Part shown: positions 52,444 through 62,300 of the stretch, one piece after another
Layout of the letters: each line of letters begins with the position of its first letter
How positions within the stretch are numbered: position 1 is the stretch's first letter
Assembly (NCBI RefSeq): GCF_019219095.1
Contig: NZ_JAHUWH010000005.1
Coordinates: 283,255-347,254 of the forward strand
Direction: 5' to 3'
Length of the DNA stretch: 64,000 bases
From: Acidovorax sp. sic0104
GTDB taxonomy: Bacteria; Pseudomonadota; Gammaproteobacteria; Burkholderiales; Burkholderiaceae_C
The notes under the pieces: model-generated
The model's database searches: none
The model's input: only the letters and a program-made list of their open reading frames with translations
Told to the model about the DNA's origin: nothing
Made by a program: the position numbers and the translations under genes

Positions 52444-53787
52444 CTAGCGCAGCAACGCGTTCACCGCCGCGATGCCGGCGCCTTCGTCGGCTCCCGCCAG
52501 CGCCTGCAACCGCACATACGCGACCAGCATTTCGTAGCGCGCGCGTGCCAGGTCCCGCTGGGTCTGGGCCTTCTTCTGGTCTGCGTTGAACACATCCACC
52601 AGCGTGCGCGCCCCGCCTTTCATGGACATACGGCTCGACAGCGCCAGTTGCTCCGCAGAGCGCTCTGCCTGCTCCAGGGCACGCACGCGCAAGCGGCCCT
52701 CGGTGACGCTGCGGTACTCGGTGGCAAGGCGCAGGGACAGGTCGCGGCGCGCCGCTTCGAGCAGTTCCTCCGCCTGGGTCTGGCGCGCCACGGCCTCGCG
52801 CGTGGCGGCGCTGACGTACCCACCCGCGTACAGGGGCACGTTCAGCTGCACGCCCACCGTGCGGTTGATGTAGCGCGTGGCGGGGGAGGTGACGCTCTCG
52901 CTGTCACTGCGGCTCCACTGGGCCACCGCGTCCAAAGTGGGCAGGTGGCCCGCGCGGGCCTTCTCGACTTCCAGCCGCGCCGTTTCGAGCCGAGCACGCA
53001 GCTGGCGCAGTTCGGGACTTTGCGCTTCAGCCTGCGCAAGCCATTCCTCCAGTCCGATGGCCGACGGGCTCCAGTTGGCCAGGCGCTCGGGGGACAGTGG
53101 CCGCAGTTCTGCAACATCTACAGGCGTGTTGATCAGCAGGGCCAGTTGGCGCTGGGCAAAGCCCTGCTGCTGGCGCGCTTCAAGCTCCTGCGCCACGGCC
53201 ATGTCCAGGCGCGCCTGCGCTTCATCGATGTCCGTGCGCGTGCCGCTGCCGCCCGCGAACTGTTTGCGTGCAGCATCAAGCTGGGTGGCAGTTGCCGCCT
53301 TCTGCGCCGCAATGAACCCTATCTGATCGCTCGCAAACAGGATCTGGGTGTACGCCTCGGCCACCCGTACGGCGAGGTTCTGCGTTTCCTTCTCCAGACC
53401 GGCCTGTGCATCTTCGCGTTGTGCTTGCGTTTGCTCGATGACCACAGCGATGGTCTTGCGGTACAGCGGCTGGCGCACGGTCAGGGTGGCGTTCTTGCTG
53501 GGGTAGCGGTCGTTGGCCGTGACCTCCTGCCCCAGAAAGTTGGGTTGCGTGCGGTCCAGGTTGTTGCGCACGTAGCCTGCGGTAACGCTCACGTTCGGAT
53601 AGAGCTGCGCCTTGGCCTGGTCGACGCGCTCGTCGCCCACTTGCACGGCGGCGCGCGCTGCGCGGGTGGTCGCGTCCTGCTGCAGCGCGCCCTGGTATGC
53701 GTCCTGCAGGTCCATGGCGTGGACCGCGGAACCGAGCAACGCCACGCAGGCGAGCGCGACTGATGATGTAGCTGGCCGCACCATCAT
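52444..53787 (-). CDS. TolC-family outer-membrane channel of the type I secretion system
   Basis: The 447-residue protein has a signal peptide (cleavage near VHA-MD, residue 24) and two repeats of the outer membrane efflux domain with long alpha-helical segments (ALQQDATTRAARAAVQVGDERVDQAKAQLYPNVSVTAGY; later LYAGGYVSAATREAVARQTQAEELLEAARRD, quoted in part). This is the TolC layout of tunnel helices and barrel strands. Its start overlaps the HlyD-type stop as ATGA (53784-53787). Last gene of the secretion operon. Confidence 0.9.
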   Translation of the reverse strand: MMVRPATSSVALACVALLGSAVHAMDLQDAYQGALQQDATTRAARAAVQVGDERVDQAKAQLYPNVSVTAGYVRNNLDRTQPNFLGQEVTANDRYPSKNATLTVRQPLYRKTIAVVIEQTQAQREDAQAGLEKETQNLAVRVAEAYTQILFASDQIGFIAAQKAATATQLDAARKQFAGGSGTRTDIDEAQARLDMAVAQELEARQQQGFAQRQLALLINTPVDVAELRPLSPERLANWSPSAIGLEEWLAQAEAQSPELRQLRARLETARLEVEKARAGHLPTLDAVAQWSRSDSESVTSPATRYINRTVGVQLNVPLYAGGYVSAATREAVARQTQAEELLEAARRDLSLRLATEYRSVTEGRLRVRALEQAERSAEQLALSSRMSMKGGARTLVDVFNADQKKAQTQRDLARARYEMLVAYVRLQALAGADEGAGIAAVNALLR

Positions 53788-55109
53788 TCTTCCTTCAACG
53801 AGCCTGCCATGCGCTTGAGCAGAGGCGCAGCCAGATAGGTGAGCAGGCTGCGCTCTCCGGTCTTGATGACGATTTCAGCGGGCATGCCGGGCTGCAGCTG
53901 CCTGCTGCCCAGCGCCTTCATGCCTTCGGGGGTCAGTTTCACCCGTGCCAGGTAGTAGCTGATGTTGGTCTGCGCGTCGGTCAGCAGGTCGCCGGACACG
54001 GAAGCTACCTGACCCTGCACCACCAGCTGCGGCGAATGGGCAAAGGAGTTGAACCGCACGTCCGCCGCCAGCCCGGCATGCACCCGGTCCACAAGGTGCG
54101 GCGCCACCCGCGCTTCCAGCACCAGCGGTTCGCCCGGCGGCACGATGGACATGATCTGCTGCCCCGGCTGCACCACGGCGCCCACGGTCTGCACCGCCAG
54201 GCCAACCACCTGACCGGCGGACGGGGCCCGGATCTCGGTGCGCGCCAGCTCGCCTTTCAGCGCCGTGAAGCGCTTGCTTTCAGGCTCGACATCGCGCACG
54301 GTCTCGGCCAGGCTCGCTTCGGCCTCTTTGCGGTATTCCTGTTTGCGCGAGAGGATCTTCTGGCGCAGTTCGGCCACGGCACGGTGGCCGCGGGCCGTGT
54401 TGCCCAGCAATTCGGTGATGGCCAGATGGGCATCGGCGCTCTGGCGCTCCAGCTCCAGCTGGCGATTGCGGGGGGCATAGCCCTCCTTGACCAGTTCACG
54501 CGTATGGCCCAATTCGTCCTGCAGCAGGGCCAGTTGCGCACGGCGGCTTTCCACCATGCCGGCGTAGGACTGCAGCAGCGCGTTCTGGCCCTGGATGCCT
54601 TCTTCCATGGCCTGCACGTCGGCCTGGAGGGCAGCGCGGCGTGACAGGAGCAACTGCACCTGGTTGTCCACAAGCTGGCGTATCTCTGGCTCGGACTGCG
54701 CGGCGGCCAGAAGGTCGGCCGCAAAACGCGGCGAAGCGGTGCCGGCCCTCTCCGCTTCCAGGCGGCCCTGCGCCGCCCGCAGCGCGAAATACCGCAGCCG
54801 GGAGGCTTCGTGGTTGGCTCGGGTGGTGGCGTCGTCCAGCGCAATGAGGGGCTGGCCGTCTCGCACGGTCTCTCCTTCATGCACCAGCACCTGGCGCACG
54901 ATGCCGCCTGTCAGGTGCTGGACCACCTTGCGCTTGGTGTCCAGCGCCACCATGCCCTGGCTGGGAACGCCCTCATCCAGCGGCGCGAGTGCGGCCCACA
55001 GGAGAAAACCGCCCAGGCCCAGACCCAGCGTCCACAGGCCGATGCGCGCAGCGCGGCCAGTGTCGGTAGGGGGCTCCAGCGGAGGCGTCGTCGTCAGGGG
55101 TGTGGACAT
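53784..55109 (-). CDS. HlyD-family periplasmic adaptor of the type I secretion system
   Basis: The 441-residue membrane fusion protein has an N-terminal cytoplasmic tail, one transmembrane helix (about 23-43) and a biotinyl-lipoyl-like half (PSQGMVALDTKRKVVQHLTGGIVRQVLVHEGETV, quoted for its position at about 49-82). A long coiled coil (about 100-290) and a beta-barrel/C-terminal domain (GQVASVSGD, YYLARVKL, GMPAEIVIKTGERSLLTYL) follow. The ending and length are typical of the PrtE group. It lies 21 bases after the first ABC gene and overlaps the TolC-type gene. Confidence 0.92.
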   Translation of the reverse strand: MSTPLTTTPPLEPPTDTGRAARIGLWTLGLGLGGFLLWAALAPLDEGVPSQGMVALDTKRKVVQHLTGGIVRQVLVHEGETVRDGQPLIALDDATTRANHEASRLRYFALRAAQGRLEAERAGTASPRFAADLLAAAQSEPEIRQLVDNQVQLLLSRRAALQADVQAMEEGIQGQNALLQSYAGMVESRRAQLALLQDELGHTRELVKEGYAPRNRQLELERQSADAHLAITELLGNTARGHRAVAELRQKILSRKQEYRKEAEASLAETVRDVEPESKRFTALKGELARTEIRAPSAGQVVGLAVQTVGAVVQPGQQIMSIVPPGEPLVLEARVAPHLVDRVHAGLAADVRFNSFAHSPQLVVQGQVASVSGDLLTDAQTNISYYLARVKLTPEGMKALGSRQLQPGMPAEIVIKTGERSLLTYLAAPLLKRMAGSLKEE

Positions 55110-55130
55110 GGCTTGCTTCGGAAAGTAGGG

Positions 55131-56828
55131 TCAGGCAGGCAGCGCCTGCGGAACGGCGGTCGCCGGTCGCAACTGCGCCAGCACGGCATCGCGCGGGCCT
55201 TGTGCGCGCACGCGGCCGTCGTTCAGCACCAGCAACTGGTCCGCCAGTGCGAGAGCGCCAGCGCGGTGCGTGACGAGAAAAATGGTGGCGCCGCGCTCCT
55301 TGAGCCCGCGCAGCGACTGCAGCAGCGCGGCCTCGCCCGCGTCGTCCAGGTGGGAATTGGGCTCGTCGAGCACGACAAGGCCTGGTTCACCGTACAAGGC
55401 CCGCGCCAGGGCTACTCGCTGGCGCTGCCCGCCTGAGAGCGATCGGGCCCCTTCGCCCACCGGCGTGTCATAGCCGCCAGGCAAGCGCAGCACCATGTCG
55501 TGCAGACCCGCAGCCTTGGCGGCAGCCACCACACGGGGTGCGTCCACCTTCCCGTTGACAGCCTGAAATCGCGCGATGTTCTCGGCCACGGTGCCATTGA
55601 ACAGCGCCGTTTCCTGGGGCAGGTATCCCACCCGAAGGCCACCTGTAGACAAATGGCCGCCCGTTACCGGCCAGGCACCCGCGAGCGCGCGCGCAAGCGT
55701 GGACTTGCCCGAGCCCGATGGGCCCATCACCACGGTCAGCGTACCGGGCTGCGCCTCGAAATCGAGACCCTGCAGGATGTCCTCGGAACGGCCGGGCGCC
55801 GCCACGCGCAGGCCCCGCGCAGCGACAGGTCCGGTCAATCCGGCATCTGCCCGGGGATCGGACCGCGAGGCGCCGGCCGGGTAGTCCTCCAGCAACAGCG
55901 CCAGGCGAGCGTAGGCGGTGCGGGCACCCAGCAGGCCACGCCAGACACCCACCAAATGGTCGATGGGGGCGAGTGCGCGCGCCATCAGCACGTTGGCGGC
56001 AATCATCGCGCCAGGGGTCAGATCTCCGTGGATGACCAGGATCGCCCCTGTCGCCAGCGACGCGGTTTGCTGCGCATAGCGCACGTACTTGCTCCACGCC
56101 GTGACGCGGTGCGTGAGCCCCTGCAGTGCTGCGTGCCGCTGGGCTGCATGGGCATGCAGGCCAAGCCACCGCTGGCGCAGCGGCCGCGCCATTCCGAGCG
56201 CTTCCACAACCTCGGCGTTGCGCAGCTTGCCTTGCAGGTAGCTGTTCGATGCGGCCTGCGCTTGCGACAGGGCTTCCGCAGGCGCGATGGTACGGCGCTG
56301 GCCCCACCACGCCAGCGCGGCCTGAACGAGCGCAAAGCCGATGGCCACCAGGCCCAGCAGCGGATGAAGGAGGAACAGTGCCACCACGTACACCACCGTC
56401 CAGGGCAGGTCGCAGAACGCCAGGATGCCCGGCCCAGTGAGGAACTGACGCAACTCCATCCAGTCCGCGAAGGGCTGTGCGCGGTGTGCTTCCGGTTCGC
56501 GCACGCCCCGCGCAAAGGCGGCGCCGCACACACGTTCGGCCAGGACCGCGTCCAGCCGGGCTCCCAGCCGCACCAGCAGCCGCGCGCGCATGGCATCGGC
56601 AAAGCCCATGACGGCGAACAGGAACAAGCTGATGAGCGATACGGCCAGCAGCGTGAGTTCGCTGCGGCTGACCATCACGCGGTCGTACACCTGCAGCATG
56701 TACAGCGTGGGCGTGAGCAGCATCACGCTGACCACCATGCTGAAGAGGGCGACCACGACCCAGGCACGCCGCTGGCTCCACAGCGCCTGGGCGATTTCAC
56801 CGCGCGGCGGATTGTTGAAGATACTCAT
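55131..56828 (-). CDS. Type I secretion ABC transporter (PrtD group), first of two
   Basis: The 565-residue half-transporter has six helices (from about residue 20) and a nucleotide-binding domain with Walker A GPSGSGKST at about 369-377, signature LSGGQRQRVALARALY, Walker B VVLDEPNSHLD and the switch THRAG. It has no C39 peptidase-like N-terminal domain, as in PrtD/LipB systems for RTX proteases and lipases. All catalytic motifs are intact. Its start overlaps the stop of the second ABC gene as ATGA (56825-56828), so translation of the pair is coupled. Confidence 0.93.
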   Translation of the reverse strand: MSIFNNPPRGEIAQALWSQRRAWVVVALFSMVVSVMLLTPTLYMLQVYDRVMVSRSELTLLAVSLISLFLFAVMGFADAMRARLLVRLGARLDAVLAERVCGAAFARGVREPEAHRAQPFADWMELRQFLTGPGILAFCDLPWTVVYVVALFLLHPLLGLVAIGFALVQAALAWWGQRRTIAPAEALSQAQAASNSYLQGKLRNAEVVEALGMARPLRQRWLGLHAHAAQRHAALQGLTHRVTAWSKYVRYAQQTASLATGAILVIHGDLTPGAMIAANVLMARALAPIDHLVGVWRGLLGARTAYARLALLLEDYPAGASRSDPRADAGLTGPVAARGLRVAAPGRSEDILQGLDFEAQPGTLTVVMGPSGSGKSTLARALAGAWPVTGGHLSTGGLRVGYLPQETALFNGTVAENIARFQAVNGKVDAPRVVAAAKAAGLHDMVLRLPGGYDTPVGEGARSLSGGQRQRVALARALYGEPGLVVLDEPNSHLDDAGEAALLQSLRGLKERGATIFLVTHRAGALALADQLLVLNDGRVRAQGPRDAVLAQLRPATAVPQALPA

Positions 56829-58534
56829 GTCACGCGGGCCACGGGTGGGTTGTTCTGATTGGCCTTCTGGAGCGCCGCCAGGACCTCGTCGCGCGGCCCG
56901 AAAGCCCGCTGCGCTCCACTGAACAGCACGAGCGCCTTGTCGGCCACCGCGAGCACGCCGGGCAGGTGCGTCATGACCACCACGGTCGCACCGCGCTCCT
57001 TGGTACGGGCAATGGCCTGGGCCAGCGCCTGGTTGCCGGCTTCGTCCAGGCTTGCATTGGGCTCGTCCAGCACGACCAGCGCCGGGGCGCCGTACAGGGC
57101 GCGGGCCACGGCCACGCGCTGGCGTTGCCCGCCCGACAGCATCACGCCCTCATCCCCCACGGGCGTGTCGTAGCCCTGGGGCAGGGACATGATCCAATCG
57201 TGCAAGCCCACTGAGCGCGCGGCTTCTTGCAGGGCCTCAGCGTCAGGCTCGCCAAAGCGGGCAATGTTCTCGGCCAGCGTGCCGGGCAGCAACTCCACGC
57301 TTTGCGGCACGTAGCCCAGGTGCGGGCCCAGTTCGGCCTTGCTCCACGCACTCACATCCGCGCCGTCGAGCCGGACGTGGCCGGCCAGCGGCGCCCACAG
57401 GCCCACGAGCATGCGGGCCAGCGTGGTCTTGCCCGAGGCGGACGGGCCTATCACGGCCAGCACTTCGCCCGCCTGCAGCGCGAAGGAGATCTGGCGCAGC
57501 ATGGGGGGCCCGCCCGCCGACGCAGCCGCCGTCAGCCCTTCCACGGACAGTTGTCCACGGGGCGCCGGCAGCGACATGGCGGACTTGCCGGCCGGCATCT
57601 GCTTGAACAGATCGGACAGTCGCTGCCACGCAAGCCGCGCCTGCACCACATTGCGCCACTGCGACACCAACTGCACCAGCGGCGCCAGCACACGCGCCCC
57701 CAGGACAGAACTGACGATGAGCATGCCGCCGCCACCGGGCAGTTCGTCGCGCAGCAAAAGCCAGGCGCCCAGGCCCAGCAGCGCAGACGACAATGTGGTC
57801 TGCAATCCACGGCCCAGCGCCTGGTACAGGCCCGCATTGTCCGAGGCGCGGGCCTGGAGCGCCAGGGCCTCGCGGTGCATGCGCAGCCAGCGCGCCTGCA
57901 TGTCCGGCGCCATGTTCAGCGCAGCCACGACTTCGGCGTGTCGAAGCGTGCCGTCCATGTAGGTACGGGCCTGGATGTCGGCCTGGTTGGCCCGCGCCAG
58001 GGGCTCGGCGGTGCCTCGCTCGTTCAGCCACGAGAGCAACCCCTGCACCAGCGCCAGCGCCAGCGCGACCCAGCCCAGCACGGGCTGGATGAGGAACAGG
58101 ACCACCAGGGCGACCAGGGCCACTGGCGACTCCAGTGCCGCAGCCAGCGCGCCACCGTGGAACGCATCACGCAGCGTGCGCAAGTCGGCCAGGGGTTGTC
58201 CGCCTAGGGCCTGGCCCCGTTTGAGCTGGGCGGCGTGCGTAGCCTCGAACACGCGCGGGGCCAGCTCAGCGTCGAATGCGCTGCCCGCCTCGCGCAGCGT
58301 TTCAGAGCGCGCCCACTCCAGCACTTCCATGACGGCCAGCGCCAACAGGGCCATCAGGGTCAGCATCGCCAGCGTCATGAAGTTGCGGCTGTCCACCACG
58401 CGGCCATACACCTCGAACATGTAGACCGTGGGCACCAGCACCAGCAAGCCGGCCAGCACTGAAAAAGCAAAAGCCCGCCGCAAGGCGGGCGTCTGCCGCG
58501 CAAGGGCCTGCGCGGCTTCGGCGGGAGCGGTCAT
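56825..58534 (-). CDS. Type I secretion ABC transporter (PrtD group), second of two
   Basis: The 569-residue half-transporter is a diverged paralogue of the next gene. It has six helices, Walker A GPSASGKTT at about 362-370, LSGGQRQRVAVARALY, VVLDEPNASLD and THLPG, all intact. It is the upstream member of the pair. A system with two full ABC subunits may work as a heterodimer, unlike the usual homodimer. The start at 58534 is seven bases after the stop of the lipoprotein gene. Confidence 0.92.
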   Translation of the reverse strand: MTAPAEAAQALARQTPALRRAFAFSVLAGLLVLVPTVYMFEVYGRVVDSRNFMTLAMLTLMALLALAVMEVLEWARSETLREAGSAFDAELAPRVFEATHAAQLKRGQALGGQPLADLRTLRDAFHGGALAAALESPVALVALVVLFLIQPVLGWVALALALVQGLLSWLNERGTAEPLARANQADIQARTYMDGTLRHAEVVAALNMAPDMQARWLRMHREALALQARASDNAGLYQALGRGLQTTLSSALLGLGAWLLLRDELPGGGGMLIVSSVLGARVLAPLVQLVSQWRNVVQARLAWQRLSDLFKQMPAGKSAMSLPAPRGQLSVEGLTAAASAGGPPMLRQISFALQAGEVLAVIGPSASGKTTLARMLVGLWAPLAGHVRLDGADVSAWSKAELGPHLGYVPQSVELLPGTLAENIARFGEPDAEALQEAARSVGLHDWIMSLPQGYDTPVGDEGVMLSGGQRQRVAVARALYGAPALVVLDEPNASLDEAGNQALAQAIARTKERGATVVVMTHLPGVLAVADKALVLFSGAQRAFGPRDEVLAALQKANQNNPPVARVT

Positions 58535-58541
58535 TGCACGA

Positions 58542-59258
58542 TTACTTGGAGAGGAAAAGCGCCACGCCAACGCTTTCGTCCGCGCTGGTGGCCACCATGG
58601 TCAGCGCATTCCTGGCGGGATTGAGCGTCGCAACGCCGTTGTACTGGGTGCTGACGCCATCGGAGCAGGATTCGCGGACTGCGGCAGTGTAGACGGTCAC
58701 GTTGGCCTGTGCGGCGAGCGTGCCAGTGTAGGTGCAGCCTGTGGTGCTGGAGCCCGACACCGCGCCCGAAGCAGCCACCGTCCACGTGACGGTTTGCGCA
58801 TTGCCGCCGGTCGTGGCCTTCCACGTGCCCGCGGCGTCGGCCTGTGCTGCCGCCGCCGTCAACGCATCGGCCTGTGCCAGCGCGAGCGAGCCGTTCACCA
58901 CGCCGGTGAGCCCGAGGGATCGGGATGCAGACGCACTCCACTGGCCGGCGATGTTCGTGGCGGCCACACGCTGTCCCAGTGCATAGGACTTGCCCGTCAG
59001 CGCGCCGCTGTCCTGGGCGGAGAGCTTGACGAGGCGGCTCGCATCGTTCGCCAGGACCCACAAAGCCGCCGATCCTCCGGATGAAGGGAGACCGATGGCC
59101 GTATACGCGGGCGTGCTGCCCGCGGCAGTGGTCCAGCGGCCTTGCACTTGCGCAGACGGGCCTGGCACTGCGGCGTCATCGCCGCCCCCGCCCCCACCAC
59201 AGGCTGTGAGCGCGACGAAGGCCAATGCAGAAAGGGCAAGCGAGAGGTTTTTTTGCAC
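58542..59258 (-). CDS. Small secreted lipoprotein at the head of the secretion operon
   Basis: The start is GTG at 59258 with AGGAG (59268-59272, minus strand) nine bases away. Upstream ATG choices would add residues that disturb the signal. The 238-residue product has a lipoprotein signal with LTAC (C20) followed by a Gly-rich linker (CGGGGGGDD). The body is a Thr/Ser/Ala-rich beta-type domain with GRWTTAAGSTPAYTAIGLPSSG early, a TWKATTGGNAQTVTWTV segment, and a conserved cysteine pair (TGCTYTGTL, RESCSDG). I recognise no family. Its position seven bases before the ABC pair suggests a part in surface display or export. Confidence 0.75.
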   Translation of the reverse strand: MQKNLSLALSALAFVALTACGGGGGGDDAAVPGPSAQVQGRWTTAAGSTPAYTAIGLPSSGGSAALWVLANDASRLVKLSAQDSGALTGKSYALGQRVAATNIAGQWSASASRSLGLTGVVNGSLALAQADALTAAAAQADAAGTWKATTGGNAQTVTWTVAASGAVSGSSTTGCTYTGTLAAQANVTVYTAAVRESCSDGVSTQYNGVATLNPARNALTMVATSADESVGVALFLSK

Positions 59259-59318
59259 GATCGGAATCTCCTGGTAGATCAGTTTGAAGGATTTTCGGCT
59301 GCTTGGGCCCACTGGACG

Positions 59319-59344
59319 AGCGCTGGCAGCTATCAAAACAGTAG
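59319..59344. repeat. Partial palindromic element between lipoprotein and giant-protein genes
   Basis: AGCGCTGGCAGCTATCAAAACAGTAG, the right half of the family element (AGCGCTGGCAGCTATCAAAA). It lies 20 bases after the stop codon of the giant protein on the minus strand. Confidence 0.5.
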
Positions 59345-59363
59345 TTTTAGAGGATTGTTGTTT

Positions 59364-62300
59364 TTAGAACCAGAACCCATGCGGCACATCAGGCGCCTGC
59401 CCCGTGATCGACAGCGGCACGTACGCCGGCGCCCCCGGGTCCGTGATGACCCCGTCCACCTTGCCGTCCGCATCGAACTGCCCCCCGTCCTCGATGTGGA
59501 AGTCCAGCCGCACGCGCCCGCCCTCCATCACCGTCTTGCCCCCATAGGGCTCGCTGGCGATGTTCACCCACTGACCCCCCGCATCCTGCTTCCAGTACCC
59601 GTTGATGCCCAGCGCCGGGTCCAGGTACAGGCTGAAGTTCTCCCCCGTCTTGCCCGCACCCAGCTCCACCGTGAAGCTCACCAGCCCGATGGGCATCTGC
59701 ATGCCTGCGGGCAGGTCCCGCGGCGCATCCAGCTGCTCCAGGCTGGTGATGCGCGCGTTGTCGTTGCCGCTGGCCACCTTGCCGTTCTGGCTGCTGGCCA
59801 CCAGCGTGGTGAAGGTCGGCGGTGCGTTGCCCGGGTTGCTCTCCCCCGTGGGGCTGAGCACGAAGCCTATGGAGCCCACCGAGGGCTGCTCGCTGTCGCG
59901 AATGCCGTCCCCGTTGCCGTCCCCGGGCACCGTGGTGCCATCGGGCCCGGGGATGCCGGGGGTCTGGTCTTCCACGGTGGGCGGGATGCCGTCGTTGTCG
60001 GGCACGCCCCGGGTGGGTGGTGTCACTGGTGGGGTGACCGGCGGGGTGACCGGTGGTTCGGGCTCCGGGTCGGGCCCGGGGGCATTCACACGCACGCCGT
60101 TGGTGGGCGCCACATTGGCCAGCGCCAATGCCGCGTTGTTGCCCACCGCATCGGACAGCACGGCCCCATTGGCCTGCAGGGCGCTCACGACGATGCCGGT
60201 CATGTCCACCTGGCCCGCCGCCACCGTGAGCTGGAAGCTCAGCGCCGTCGTGCCGCTGCCGCCCAGGTAAGTGGCATACGCGGTGCCGCCGAAATCCAGC
60301 GCAATGGCCAGCCGGGGTGCGCCGCCGGCGGTGTTCACCGTCACGGCTTCGCTGAAGTTCACGGTGAAATCCAGCGCCTGGGCTGCGGTGTAGGTGGCGT
60401 TGGGCGGCACGGCCACCGATGTCACCGTAGGCGCCACGCCGTCGACCACCAGCGCGGCATTGGCGCCAAGGCTGCCCGCCGTGCCGGGCGCTGGCAAGTT
60501 GACGGCGGCGGGATTGCCCAGGCTGACGCTATTGATGGCAGCCCCGTTCAGCAACAAGGCGCTGATGCCGGCATAGTCCAGATCGGTGCTGTGATCCCCG
60601 GCTTGCACCACGTAGCTGAATGTGAGGGTGGTGCCGCCGCTGCCGCTCACGTAGGTGGCGTTGCGATCGGGGGCGCCGGTTTCCAGCGTCAGCGTGGGCG
60701 TGCCGCCGCTGACGGTGACGGCCTGGTCGAAGGTGACCGTGATATGGATCACGTCGCCGATCTTGTAGCTGGCGTCGGCCGTGCTGCTGGCCACGTTGAC
60801 GATCGCCGGGTTGGCCTGGGCCACGTTGATCGCGATGGTGTCGGTGTCGGTCTTAGCGCCGCCCGCACCCGTCATCCCCAGGTCGTTGGTGACGATCTGC
60901 AGCAACGCCGGGCCGTGGTAGCCAGCGGTCGGGGCAAATACCAGGCCGGCAAGGGCGTTGTTGATGTCGGCGATGCTGCCGCCGAAGGTCGTGGTTGCGT
61001 CAGCCGTGCCGTTGCCGACTGTGAACACCAGGCCCGAGATGCTGCCCAGCGTGATCAGGCCGTTGCTGTTCGTGAGCGTTACCTGCAGAGTGCCGCCCCC
61101 GGCATCCGCGTCGGCAATCGAAATTGCGTTGCCGTTGCCCGCGCTGAAGACCAGCGTACCGTCCTGCGTGACTGACTGCGTGAGCGGCACGGTGTTGACT
61201 GGCGCGTCATTCTGGGCGCTGACCGCCAGCGTGACGGTGGTGCTGTCGGTCAGGTTGCCGCCAGTGCCGATATGGCCTCCATCGTCAATCGCAACCGTCA
61301 GCACCACGTCGCTGGTGGCATTGCTGGCCGTGGTGAAGCTGACCGCGCCGCCCAGGACGAATGCATTGATGTCTCCAAGCGTGCCCGCGAGGCTGAGCGT
61401 GCCGCTGCCCGAGCCCAGCACCGTGACGCCACCTCCGCCTGTGGCGCTGAGCGTGCCGCTGCCCGGCGCGACGCTGAATTGCACGGTCACAGCGCCCGTG
61501 CCGGCATCCACGTCGCTGAAGCTGATGCCGGTGAGCGTCTGCGGCACATCCTCGTCCACACTGATGGACGCTGGCGCCGTGATGTTCGGCGCGTCGTTGA
61601 CCGGCGTCACCGAGAGCAGCACGGTGCCGCTGCCGGTCTTGGCGCCGCCCCCGGAGAGCCCGTTGTCGCTGATGCTCGCCGTGAGGGTGACGCCAGCCGT
61701 GCTGTTGAGGGCAGTCTGGTAGGCCACATTACCGCCAGCGATGAACGTGTTGATGTCGCTGACCGAACCGGAGAGCGTCAGCGCGCTGGCCGTGCCGCCG
61801 ATGGTGACACCGCCGCCGGAGGTGGCGGACAGGGTGCCGCTGGGGACCGACAGGGTCGCAGTGACGCTGCCAGCGCCCGCATCGGCATCGGAGAAGCTGA
61901 TGCCCGTCACGGAGCCGGCCACATCCTCCACCACGGTGATGCCGCCCGGCATGCTGGCCACTGGGGAATCGTTGGTGCGCGCCACCGTCACCGTACGGTC
62001 GGCAGCCATGCTGTCGAGAGTGCCGTCGTTGATCACGAAGCTGATGGTGCGATCGGAGGTGACCGGGTTGTCGGAGCTGTTGGTGTAGGTCACGGCGCGC
62101 AGGGCTGCCTGCCATTGCGCCGCGCTGGCGCCACCGGCCGAGGCCAGCGTCAGCTTGCCGGTGCTGCTGTCGTAGCTGCCGGCAATGTCGCCCATGCTGG
62201 CCGGAATGCCGGTGAAGCCCAGCACATCCTCCGTGCCCTGGAAGTTGCCGGTGATCTGCACGGCGGCTTCCAGCAGCAGTGGCGAGTCGCCGTCCGACAC

